This document shows, piece by piece, positions 24,508-32,771 of a DNA stretch of 64,000 nt (the stretch's first letter is position 1; every line of letters starts with the position of its first letter). Origin of the DNA: UBA2897 sp036733925 (lineage in GTDB: Bacteria > Bacillota > Negativicutes > Selenomonadales > Selenomonadaceae). Position numbers and translations under genes: made by a program. The notes beneath the pieces are model-generated. The model was given only the letters and a program-made list of their open reading frames with translations, was not told the origin of the DNA and ran no database searches. The stretch lies in NCBI GenBank assembly GCA_036733925.1, contig DAIMZO010000004.1:36725-100724 (forward strand). The letters run 5' to 3'.

Positions 24508-24918
24508 TTAACTGCTCTTCTCCGTGTCCACATGGCGCAGATTCTCCGAGGCCAGCGGCTGGAAGCCTCCTTCTTCTCCGCCGTCCTCAGGCTGCGCATC
24601 CTGCGCATCGTCCCCTTGTGCCGCATCCGGCTGCACCGTGCTGGAAGCCGGCGTGTCAGTCTCTGCGGCCTCCGTCTTCTCCTCCTGCCCGGCCTCTACG
24701 GCCTCATCCAGAGCCTTGTCAAGGCTCTTATCGAAAAGCACCCAGCCCTTTGCCTCGAGGATAAAGGTCACGAGGTAGACGAACAGGCCGGAAGCGAACG
24801 CGCCGATGACCATGCGCAGAAGCACGGTCGTCCCGCGGATATCCCGCAGTACTCCCGCGATGCAGATAGCGAGCGCTGCAAGAATGGCGATGAGCAGGGA
24901 TATCTGAAATTTAAGCAA
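24508..24918 (-). CDS. Small two-helix membrane protein with acidic tail
   Basis: 136 residues. Two hydrophobic helices (about residues 5-23 and 35-55) and then a cytosolic or external acidic tail of about 70 residues rich in Glu, Asp, Ala and Gln. I do not recognise a named family. It lies between cheD and the sigma28 gene with short gaps (14 and 21 bases), so it is part of the motility transcript. A comparable small membrane protein is often seen at this place in related genomes, but that is general knowledge rather than something visible here. Confidence 0.6.
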   Translation of the reverse strand: MLKFQISLLIAILAALAICIAGVLRDIRGTTVLLRMVIGAFASGLFVYLVTFILEAKGWVLFDKSLDKALDEAVEAGQEEKTEAAETDTPASSTVQPDAAQGDDAQDAQPEDGGEEGGFQPLASENLRHVDTEKSS

Positions 24919-24932
24919 AATCCATCACCTGT

Positions 24933-25418
24933 TCAAATCTCTTTCTCGCCCTTATTGATGGTCTTGACCTTATAGGAGCCAGTCTCGAGATTGATTGAGA
25001 CCGTGCGCCCATAGGTGCCGCCGGTATCCTCAGCAAGCAACCGGATCTTCATATCGCTCAGGATGGCCTTCACGGCTTCCGCGTTTCGTGCGCCGACGCG
25101 CATGATATCCGTCGCGTTGGCAAAAGCGAACATCTGCGCGCCCCCCGCCATCTTCGCGACAAGGCGGCTGCGCACGGCACCGAGTGCGAGCACATCCCGG
25201 AGCAGCAGCGGCATTCCTGTGTCGGCGAATTTCGCGGGGTTGTCGCTCGCCCGCGCCTGCTTGCTGTCCGGCAGCATGATATGCAGGAGCCCACCGACCT
25301 TTGCCTGCGGGTCATAAAGAGAGATGCCGATGCAGGATCCAAGACCATAGCTGATAAGCGTATCCGGAGCTTTCCCGACCTTATAATCCGCCATGCCGAC
25401 TTTGATCAGTTCTGGCAT
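24933..25418 (-). CDS. cheD: Chemoreceptor glutamine deamidase CheD
   Basis: 161-residue enzyme that converts specific glutamines of chemoreceptors to glutamate and also binds CheC. The catalytic cysteine is in GLGSCIGISLYD and the histidine in GGLLHIMLPDS. The ATG at 25418 is chosen because TAGGAG lies nine bases upstream; the in-frame TTG three codons earlier is the alternative. It begins one base after the cheC stop, so the two partner proteins are translationally coupled. Confidence 0.94.
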   Translation of the reverse strand: MPELIKVGMADYKVGKAPDTLISYGLGSCIGISLYDPQAKVGGLLHIMLPDSKQARASDNPAKFADTGMPLLLRDVLALGAVRSRLVAKMAGGAQMFAFANATDIMRVGARNAEAVKAILSDMKIRLLAEDTGGTYGRTVSINLETGSYKVKTINKGEKEI

Positions 25419-25419
25419 A

Positions 25420-26034
25420 TCACTCAACTCCTACCGCAGATATGATGGTCTGCAACGATCCGGGATCCGGCACCAGAAAGAAATGTCCGCTGATGCCGTC
25501 ATCCTCCGACAAGAACTCCGTCTCAATGACCAATGCCTGGTCGCCCATCTGGCCGAGCTGCACGAGCACGACGTTCAGGATAGCACCCGCCATATCCATC
25601 GCGAGCGCAGGGATGGACGGGAGCATCGACAGATTGGTGAACGTATAGAACGCGTTGAGATAAGCTCCGGAAAGGATGTTGCCGATTTCCATCAATGCCG
25701 ATTCATCCATGAAATCCAATTTCTGCGTCTGCCCATGCTTCCGGCCCATCAGCGTATCTACGAGGTAGAACGCACTCTTCTGCGGAAGCAGGAACAGGAT
25801 ATTGCCTGGTGCCTTGCCGTAGACGCGCAGGAACACGCCGACAACGATAGCGTCTGGCCCGCCGACCATGTCCGGCACCGCGTCAAGCGGTACCAGCGCG
25901 ACTTTCGGCACATTCATATCGATGCGCCGGTTGATGATCTGGGACAGTGCGGTCGCGGAGTTTCCCGCGCCGACATTGCCGATCTCCCGAAGTGCGTCGA
26001 GCTGGCTCGGCGTAAGGTTCAATTCATCTGACAT
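25420..26034 (-). CDS. cheC: CheY-P phosphatase CheC
   Basis: 204-residue chemotaxis phosphatase. Both active-site repeats of the CheC fold are visible: LREIGNVGAGNSATAL near the N-terminus and SALMEIGNILSGAYLNA in the middle, each with the Glu and Asn that attack phospho-CheY. The ATG at 26034 has a GAGGTG site. Its partner CheD follows immediately. Together with FliY it gives this organism two CheC-class phosphatases and explains the lack of CheZ. Confidence 0.95.
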   Translation of the reverse strand: MSDELNLTPSQLDALREIGNVGAGNSATALSQIINRRIDMNVPKVALVPLDAVPDMVGGPDAIVVGVFLRVYGKAPGNILFLLPQKSAFYLVDTLMGRKHGQTQKLDFMDESALMEIGNILSGAYLNAFYTFTNLSMLPSIPALAMDMAGAILNVVLVQLGQMGDQALVIETEFLSEDDGISGHFFLVPDPGSLQTIISAVGVE

Positions 26035-26088
26035 ATCGTAACACCTCATCCTGCGTCCATCGGACAGGCCGCCCTATGGAAGCGCTGA

Positions 26089-26562
26089 TTATTTCTCGTC
26101 TTTCTTCTCCTGACCGACGATTTCCTCGAGATTGAGCATGATGATGAGTCTGCCATCCACGTTGCCGATACCGCTCAGGTACTTGGTGATTTCCTTGCCG
26201 TTGATGGCCTTCTTCGGGTCGACCGGCTTGCTGTGGATGGTCAGGACCTCGGTCACGGCGTCGACGAGCATGCCGACGTGCAGCTCGCCGATGTTGACCG
26301 TCACGATGCGCGTGTTGTCCGTATATGGCGCGTCGGCAAGGCCGAGGCGCTTCTTGAGGTCGATGACCGGCAGAACGGATCCGCGCAGATTGATGACACC
26401 CTTGATGTAGTCCGCGGCAAACGGGACGCGCGTGATATCCGTCAGATTGCGGATTTCCTGCACGTTGAGGATGCTGATACCATATTCTTCATTCAGGAGT
26501 TTGAAGGCGACGACCTGAATCCCTTCGCCATTGTCATTCTGTTTGATTTCTTCATTAGCCAT
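26089..26562 (-). CDS. cheW: Chemotaxis coupling protein CheW
   Basis: 157-residue SH3-like adaptor that joins chemoreceptors to the kinase CheA. The family core is clear: VVAFKLLNEEYGISILNVQEI, VPFAADYIKGVINLRG and VLPVIDLKKRLGL. It directly follows cheA (16-base gap). A single cheW is seen in the window; no CheV. Confidence 0.95.
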   Translation of the reverse strand: MANEEIKQNDNGEGIQVVAFKLLNEEYGISILNVQEIRNLTDITRVPFAADYIKGVINLRGSVLPVIDLKKRLGLADAPYTDNTRIVTVNIGELHVGMLVDAVTEVLTIHSKPVDPKKAINGKEITKYLSGIGNVDGRLIIMLNLEEIVGQEKKDEK

Positions 26563-26578
26563 GTCGCTGTACCTCCTC

Positions 26579-28657
26579 TTACTGCATCATCGTCGCGACG
26601 TCAAGGATCAGGGCGATGCGGCCATCACCGAGTACCGTCGCACCGGAGAACATCTTGAGTCCCGAGAACAGATTGCCGAGTGCCTTGATGACGATTTCCT
26701 GCTGGCCGATCAGGTTGTCGACGACGATGCCGGCCTTGGCCTCGCCGGTGTGCACGACGACGACAAACATATCCTCGGCGTCCTTGACATGCGGTACCTG
26801 CAGAACCTGCTCCATGCGGATGATTGGGATGATCTCGCCGCGAAGGACGATGACCTCCTTGTTCTGGATGGTCTGGATATCCGTCGGCTGGATGTTGATG
26901 GTGCTGTCGATGGAGCCGAGAGGAATCGCGTACATCTCCTCCTGCACCTGGACCATCATCGCCTGGATGATGGCAAGGGTCAGCGGCAGCTTGATCTTGA
27001 AGATCGATCCCTCGTCAATCTTCGTCTCGACATCGACGTGACCGGACAGCGCCTCGATCTTGCTGCGCACGACATCCATGCCGACGCCGCGCCCGGAGAT
27101 ATCGGAGATGTGGTCTGCCGTCGAAAATCCCGGCAGGAAGATCAGGCGGACTGCCTCTGCGTCGTCGAGCTTGTCGGCCTCTTCCTGACTGATCATGCCC
27201 TTCTCAACCGCCTTCGAGCGAATCTTGTCAGCATTGATGCCCGCGCCGTCATCGGTGACCATGATGACGACGTTGTTGCCCTCGTGACGGGCGATGAGCC
27301 CGACCTCCCCGGTGCGCGGTTTGCCCTTCGCTTCACGGGTATCCGGATCCTCGACGCCATGGTCGCAGGAGTTGCGCAGCAGATGCATGATTGGATCGCC
27401 GATCTCATCGATGACCGTGCGGTCGAGTTCGGTTTCCTCGCCCTCGATGGTCAGATTGATCTCTTTATGCAGTTCCTTCGCTATATCGCGGACCATGCGC
27501 GGGAAGCGGTTGAATACCGAGCTGACCGGAACCATGCGAACCTTCATGACGATGTTCTGCAGGTCGGTCGTCACGCGGTCCATCTGCTCGAGCGTCTCCG
27601 TGAGCTCGGCGATACGGTGCGTCTGGCCGATCTGCTCGAGGCGCACCTTGTTGATGACGAGCTCGCCCATGAGGTTCATGAGGCTGTCAAGCTTGTCGAT
27701 GTCGACGCGGACCGACTGGCTCTGATGCGGCTTCTTGTGCGCGGCCGGCTTCTTGGCCGGTGCCTTCGGAGCCGCAGCCTTCTTGGCCGGTGCAGCGGCG
27801 GTCTTTGCGGCCTTCGCGGACTCTGCCTTCTTCTCCGGTGCTTTCTCCTCCGCCTTCGGCGCAGCCTCAGCATCCGGGTCGATGACCGCCGTTTTCACTT
27901 CCTCGATTTCGGAGATTGAGTTGATGGCCGCCTCGACCTGCTTCGGCTCCGATGCCGTAATGACAACGACATCGAAGGAATGATCGAACTTCTCCTGTTC
28001 GAGGTCTTCGGCCGACGGCACGGACTTGATGACATCACCGAGCTCATCGAGCGCGTTCATGACCATGTAGGAGCGTGCGGATTTCAGCAGGCAGGTCTCA
28101 GCGAGCGTGACCTTGACATGGATTGCGAGCAGGCCCTTCTCTTTTGCCTGCTTGATGACATCGCGGTCGACATCCGTCAGCTCAATGGTCGGGGCTGCAT
28201 GAGCCGCCGCTTTTTCCGGCGCTGCTGGTGCAGCCGACGCCTCCGGTGCGGTCATGCCCTTCGCCTCCGGTACGTCGCCCTTCGAGATCTTGCTGAGCTG
28301 CTTGACGAGGTCGGAGACATCGACGAGATCCTCCGGGTCGCCATTGCCGACGTTATCGATCATCTGCTCGAGCGAGTCGACGCATTTGAACAGGATGTCG
28401 ATGATGTTCTCGTCGAGCTTCAGCTTGTCGTTGCGGATAAGGTCGAGCACATCCTCCATCTCATGCGTGAGCTCCGCAATCTTGTTGTAGCCCATGGTCG
28501 CCGACATGCCTTTCAGCGTATGCGCGTTGCGGAAAATCTCGTTGACGACCGAGGTATCCTCCATGTTGTCCTCGAGGCTGAGAAGCCCGTCGTTCAAGGA
28601 TTGCAGGTGTTCATGGGACTCGTCCAGGAACATATCCATATACTGATTCGTGTCCAT
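26579..28657 (-). CDS. cheA: Chemotaxis histidine kinase CheA
   Basis: 692-residue kinase that phosphorylates CheY and CheB. Domains in order: Hpt domain with FRNAHTLKG (H46 accepts phosphate), an Ala/Glu/Pro linker, a P2-type response-regulator docking domain (about 165-255), an Ala/Lys/Pro linker, the dimerisation helices (VRVDIDKLDSLMNLMGELV), the ATPase domain with LLRNSCDHGVE and DDGAGIN, and the C-terminal CheW-like domain. The P2 domain is of the TM0018-like Firmicute type. It lies between cheB and cheW. Confidence 0.96.
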   Translation of the reverse strand: MDTNQYMDMFLDESHEHLQSLNDGLLSLEDNMEDTSVVNEIFRNAHTLKGMSATMGYNKIAELTHEMEDVLDLIRNDKLKLDENIIDILFKCVDSLEQMIDNVGNGDPEDLVDVSDLVKQLSKISKGDVPEAKGMTAPEASAAPAAPEKAAAHAAPTIELTDVDRDVIKQAKEKGLLAIHVKVTLAETCLLKSARSYMVMNALDELGDVIKSVPSAEDLEQEKFDHSFDVVVITASEPKQVEAAINSISEIEEVKTAVIDPDAEAAPKAEEKAPEKKAESAKAAKTAAAPAKKAAAPKAPAKKPAAHKKPHQSQSVRVDIDKLDSLMNLMGELVINKVRLEQIGQTHRIAELTETLEQMDRVTTDLQNIVMKVRMVPVSSVFNRFPRMVRDIAKELHKEINLTIEGEETELDRTVIDEIGDPIMHLLRNSCDHGVEDPDTREAKGKPRTGEVGLIARHEGNNVVIMVTDDGAGINADKIRSKAVEKGMISQEEADKLDDAEAVRLIFLPGFSTADHISDISGRGVGMDVVRSKIEALSGHVDVETKIDEGSIFKIKLPLTLAIIQAMMVQVQEEMYAIPLGSIDSTINIQPTDIQTIQNKEVIVLRGEIIPIIRMEQVLQVPHVKDAEDMFVVVVHTGEAKAGIVVDNLIGQQEIVIKALGNLFSGLKMFSGATVLGDGRIALILDVATMMQ

Positions 28658-28675
28658 TTGTATTCCCCCTAATAA

Positions 28676-29845
28676 TTAGCGCTTCACAGCCGATACGATT
28701 GCGCCGGCAATCTGCTCCACCGGCCTCACTTCATCGGCGAGTCCGGCCTCGACGACTGCGCGCGGCATGCCGTAGACCACGCAAGTGTCTTCATTCTGCG
28801 CGATGCTGTAGCCGCCGGCAGCCTTTATCTTCTTCATTCCCTCACAGCCATCCGAGCCCATGCCGGTCATGATGACCGCTGTGACTTTCTGACCGAATGG
28901 TGCGACAGAATCGAACATCACGTTGACGCAGGGCCGGTGGTTGCCGACCGGCGGATCCGAGCCGAGCGCGATGCGCCGGTCCGTGCCGTCCGGCACCACG
29001 CGGAGGTGGAACCCGCCCGGCGCGATATAGACCTGACCGGGCCGGATGACCTCCCCGTCCTCCGCTTCTTTGACCGCGATGGCGGAAATCGTGTTCAGCC
29101 GGTCCGCGAGTGCTTTCGTGAAATGCGGCGGCATATGCTGCACGACGACGACCCCGCATGGGAGGTCAGCCGGCAGGCGCGTGATGACGTTCTGCAAAGC
29201 CTGCGGCCCGCCCGTCGATGTGCCGATGGCGACAAGCTTCTGCCCGCTGCCGCGCTCGACTATCACCGGTTTCGGCTGGAACTCCGGTTTCCGACGTTGC
29301 AGCAGAGGATTCGGCTTCCGCCCGAAGGCTGGCTTCGCGGGTTCCTGCCGCGGCGGCTCCTTCTTGATGCCGGGGAGCGTGACGTGCCGCATGACGGGTA
29401 TGGCAGGCCTTGCCGGAGGAGGCGCTTTCTTCTCCTGCTGCAGCTTCTGCACATGAGCCTTTGCCGCTTTCCGACATTTCTGCAGGATTTCAGGTTCAAT
29501 CGCATCGATTTTCGAGATTGATCCTCCGGGCTTGCTGATGAAGTCTACGGCGCCGAGGCTCAGCGCGCGCACCGTGGCATCCGTGCCCTCCTGTGTCAGG
29601 CTGCTCAGCATCACGACCGGCATCGGGCATTCGTCCATGATGACGGCGAGTGCGTTGAGCCCGTCCATGACCGGCATATTGACGTCAAGCGTCAGCAGAT
29701 CCGGCTTTTCCTGCTTGACGAGCCTTACCGCCTCCTCGCCGTTCCTCGCGGTTCCGACGACCTCGAAATCCGGCTGCTTCCGGAAAAGATCCGAGAGCAC
29801 CTTCCGCATGAAGGCGGAATCATCCGCAATCAGGATACGAATCAT
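28676..29845 (-). CDS. cheB: Chemoreceptor methylesterase CheB
   Basis: 389-residue response regulator and methylesterase that removes methyl groups from chemoreceptors. Receiver domain: D in LLTLDVNMPVMDG. Esterase triad: serine in AIGTSTGGPQAL, histidine in VVVQHMPPHF and aspartate in TGMGSDGCEG. Between them lies a long Pro/Lys-rich linker (about 130-190). The ATG at 29845 has GAGGTG upstream; the two codons before it (GTG, ATG) are weaker options. The matching methyltransferase CheR is not in this window. Confidence 0.95.
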   Translation of the reverse strand: MIRILIADDSAFMRKVLSDLFRKQPDFEVVGTARNGEEAVRLVKQEKPDLLTLDVNMPVMDGLNALAVIMDECPMPVVMLSSLTQEGTDATVRALSLGAVDFISKPGGSISKIDAIEPEILQKCRKAAKAHVQKLQQEKKAPPPARPAIPVMRHVTLPGIKKEPPRQEPAKPAFGRKPNPLLQRRKPEFQPKPVIVERGSGQKLVAIGTSTGGPQALQNVITRLPADLPCGVVVVQHMPPHFTKALADRLNTISAIAVKEAEDGEVIRPGQVYIAPGGFHLRVVPDGTDRRIALGSDPPVGNHRPCVNVMFDSVAPFGQKVTAVIMTGMGSDGCEGMKKIKAAGGYSIAQNEDTCVVYGMPRAVVEAGLADEVRPVEQIAGAIVSAVKR

Positions 29846-29901
29846 TCCCATCACCTCGCTATCGCAGGGCAGCCATGAACCGATGCCGCTTTCCCCGGCA
29901 A

Positions 29902-30588
29902 TCAGTCCACAATCGAGATACCTCTGGCAATGCTCTGCCGCTGTACGGTAAAGATATAGTGGACAATCTTATTGGTCACTGGCCGTGGCACATTCTGGAA
30001 TGCCGCGCCGACGCGCCATACGCTCGTCCCGTCATCCCGTTCGACACGCGCGACGCGGACGATACGGCACAGGATGTCGAGCGTGCCGACGTTCGGGATC
30101 TCGCTGATCTCAATCGTGGCCTGCGAATCTTCTTTGACCGGACGATCCAGCACAAAGCCGATGCCATTACCGCTGAGATCGATGGAGTCCGTCTCAAAGG
30201 GCTTTTCGATGCGGCCTTCCTCGTCGATCAGGCGGATGCGGAGATGCAGGCTCACGCGAACGCGCACGAACTCGCGATTCTGATGCCGCTCGACCGTTTC
30301 TGGCTTCACGATGATCCAGGTCGGAACCTGACCGTCGAGTGCAACCCCCTGAAACGTCGTCAGGAAGCGGTAACGGCACTGATCCCCGCTGGCGAGCCCA
30401 TAGATAGAATCCCCGCGAACCGGGATGATCGGCACGCGTTTCTTGTCAAACGGCATGGCCACGATCAGGCAGTCCTTCTGGATATCCTCCAGACGGCTCT
30501 TATAGCCTTCCTCGCTGCCTTCCAGATAAAATTCCAGTCGCTGACCTATCTTCAAGACTTTCTCTGCTTTTATTATTTCGCTTGCCAT
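29902..30588 (-). CDS. YcgR-like PilZ-domain flagellar brake protein
   Basis: 228-residue cytosolic protein with an N-terminal YcgR-type domain and a C-terminal PilZ domain. The c-di-GMP binding residues are present: the arginine pair in NREFVRVRV and the DLSGNGIGF motif. Such proteins bind c-di-GMP and slow or stop the motor by touching the rotor-stator interface (YcgR in enterobacteria, DgrA/YpfA in Bacillus). It lies inside the motility cluster between flhG and cheB, which supports that role. The start has a GGAGG site. Confidence 0.9.
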   Translation of the reverse strand: MASEIIKAEKVLKIGQRLEFYLEGSEEGYKSRLEDIQKDCLIVAMPFDKKRVPIIPVRGDSIYGLASGDQCRYRFLTTFQGVALDGQVPTWIIVKPETVERHQNREFVRVRVSLHLRIRLIDEEGRIEKPFETDSIDLSGNGIGFVLDRPVKEDSQATIEISEIPNVGTLDILCRIVRVARVERDDGTSVWRVGAAFQNVPRPVTNKIVHYIFTVQRQSIARGISIVD

Positions 30589-30606
30589 CGTAAAGTTCCT
30601 CCATGT

Positions 30607-31491
30607 TTAACGTGGAAAGTGAAAAATTTGTTGTAAAAATTCTTTCCAGCCCCGGCTCACCTTCATCTGCTTTCCGTAGAGCAGGCTTTCCGTGAGACCT
30701 TTGACGCAGCGCGCGGCCACAGAGTCCGGCGCATCGATCAGGAATGGAACCTGATGCCGCACGGCCAGCTGCACCGCACGGTCCTCATAGAGATAGCCGA
30801 GACACGAAAAGCGCATGTGCAGGAAGCGTTCGGATGTCTGCTCAAGCTTTGCGACGACATCGCGGCTCTCCTCCGGTTCGTAGACGCGGTTCACGACGAG
30901 TTTCAGGTTCTTTTCCTCCGCGTAGACGCTGTACGCCTTCATCATCGCGTAGGCATCGGTCAGTGCGGTCGGCTCCGGCGTCGTGACGAGCAGCACCTCA
31001 TCAGCCGCCAGCACGAAGTCCATGACATTCTTCCCGAGTCCCGCGCCGGTGTCGAGCAGGATGATATCCGCGATATCGCCGCAGGCCGCGAGCTTCTGCA
31101 GCAGGCAGAACTGCTCCCAGTCGCTGAACGCGCGCACCTTCTCGATGCCCGAGCCGCCGGAAATGTAGTTGACGCCATAAGGGCCATGTACGAGGACATC
31201 GTCGAGGGTCACATCCTCCTCGATGAGATTCAGGAGATGCCTGCGCGCATGGCTGCCGAGGACGACGTCGACGTTCGCCATGCCGAGATCTGCGTCGATG
31301 AGCAGCACGCGCTTTCCAGCCATGCCGAGCGCGATGGACAGGTTTACGGCGAGATTGGTCTTTCCAACGCCTCCCTTGCCGCTCGTGACCGCAATGACAC
31401 GTGGCAGGCCGGCGTCACGCTGTGTCTCGTCCCTCTTCTGTTCTTTCCGGTTGCCGACGATCTGCCGCAGCCTTGCTGCCTGGTCTGCCAT
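30607..31491 (-). CDS. flhG: FlhG (YlxH) MinD-like ATPase
   Basis: 294-residue ParA/MinD-class ATPase that limits the number and sets the place of flagella together with FlhF. The deviant Walker A TSGKGGVGKTNLAVN is near residue 38 and a DTGAGLG-type switch is in IILLDTGAGLG. An N-terminal FlhF-activating helix (DQAARLRQIV) is present. It follows flhF by five bases, the usual pair. In Selenomonas-like cells with a lateral tuft this pair is the prime candidate for setting the tuft position (inference). Confidence 0.94.
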   Translation of the reverse strand: MADQAARLRQIVGNRKEQKRDETQRDAGLPRVIAVTSGKGGVGKTNLAVNLSIALGMAGKRVLLIDADLGMANVDVVLGSHARRHLLNLIEEDVTLDDVLVHGPYGVNYISGGSGIEKVRAFSDWEQFCLLQKLAACGDIADIILLDTGAGLGKNVMDFVLAADEVLLVTTPEPTALTDAYAMMKAYSVYAEEKNLKLVVNRVYEPEESRDVVAKLEQTSERFLHMRFSCLGYLYEDRAVQLAVRHQVPFLIDAPDSVAARCVKGLTESLLYGKQMKVSRGWKEFLQQIFHFPR

Positions 31492-31496
31492 AGGCC

Positions 31497-32771
31497 TCAG
31501 GCTCCGAGGAGAAGATCCGCGAGCGTGCCGGCATCCGCCGCGCGGATATCGTCCGGCACGCTCTGCCCGTTCGTCAGGAACGACAGCCGGATGTCCTTGC
31601 GCTGATAGAGCAAGTTCACGATGAGGCCGAGGCTTCGCGTCTCATCGGTCTTCGTGAAGATGAGCCCATCCGGCTTGCAGACAGAGAATTTCTGCAGGAT
31701 ATCGGCCGCATCGAGATCCTTCGTCGTCGCGCTCATGACGAGGTGCTTCTCGATATGGGGCGAGACCTTCAGGAAATCCTGCAGCTCTTTCATCTGGTAC
31801 GCGTTGTGCTGGCTGCGCCCCGCCGTATCAATGAGGATCAGGTCTTTGTCGCGGTGCTTGTGTATCGCGACGCGCAATTCGTCCGGTGTATAGACGATCT
31901 CGAGCGGCAGCCCGATGATATCGGAATAGGTCTTGAGCTGTTCGACTGCCGATATGCGATAGGTATCCGCCGTAATCAGTGCAGCACGGACATCCTTCTC
32001 GAGCACGAGCCGCGCGGCAATCTTCGCGAGCGTCGTCGTCTTGCCGACGCCGGTCGGGCCGATCAGCGCGGCGATATGCGGTTTTTCGCCATTCTGCCGG
32101 AGGCCGTGCTGGAACGGCACATTGCTCTCGAGGAACGCTGACAGGATGCCGCGCGCCTCAGGGGCCATCTCGTCGACAAGCGTATCGCCGGCCGAAGCCT
32201 GCGCCGCGAAGTCCTTCAGCACATTTTCCGCAACGCCCTGACGCTGCAGAGCCTCCTGCAGCGTCACCTCGCCCGGCGTCTCGTTCTTGCTCATGACCTG
32301 CGCGAGCATGGACTTCATCTGCGCGAGCTCATTCTCGAGCTGCTGGATCTTCTGCTGATCCTCCGGACGGCTGACCTGAGCCGTATTTCCTGCCGGCGCG
32401 GCTGGCCGGACCGGCAGCACAGGCGCTGCGGGCTGCTGCGGCATGTAGGCCGTCTGCGCGCCCGGCATCGTCTCTTTGGACGCGATATCCACGCCGGCCT
32501 GCGTGCCCGCCGTCTTGTACTGCCCGAGGACGTTTGCCGGCATCACGGGTTTCGGCGCAGCCTTCTTCACCGGCTTCGTCGGCTCATGCTGGTTCTCCGG
32601 CTGATCCTCGATGGCCGCTGTGACCTCGATGACCTCCGAGCCGCCGTAGCCGAAGAACCCGCCGTCCTTGTATTTCTTCGTATGGAGAATCACGGCGTCC
32701 CTGCCGAGCTCCCTTTTCACCTGCTCCATGCATTCTTTCATCGTAGGAGCCTTGAACACTTTGATCTGCAC
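31497..32771 (-). CDS. flhF: Flagellar SRP-like GTPase FlhF
   Basis: 424-residue SIMIBI GTPase of the SRP family that marks the site of flagellum assembly. An N-terminal basic B domain (about 1-60), a long Pro/Ala/Gln-rich linker (about 70-140), the N domain helices and the G domain with P-loop IGPTGVGKTTTLAK, DTYRISAVEQL, LILIDTAGRSQ and TKTDETRSLG are visible. The start is GTG, placed directly after the flhA stop codon, so translation is coupled to flhA. Confidence 0.94.
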   Translation of the reverse strand: MQIKVFKAPTMKECMEQVKRELGRDAVILHTKKYKDGGFFGYGGSEVIEVTAAIEDQPENQHEPTKPVKKAAPKPVMPANVLGQYKTAGTQAGVDIASKETMPGAQTAYMPQQPAAPVLPVRPAAPAGNTAQVSRPEDQQKIQQLENELAQMKSMLAQVMSKNETPGEVTLQEALQRQGVAENVLKDFAAQASAGDTLVDEMAPEARGILSAFLESNVPFQHGLRQNGEKPHIAALIGPTGVGKTTTLAKIAARLVLEKDVRAALITADTYRISAVEQLKTYSDIIGLPLEIVYTPDELRVAIHKHRDKDLILIDTAGRSQHNAYQMKELQDFLKVSPHIEKHLVMSATTKDLDAADILQKFSVCKPDGLIFTKTDETRSLGLIVNLLYQRKDIRLSFLTNGQSVPDDIRAADAGTLADLLLGA

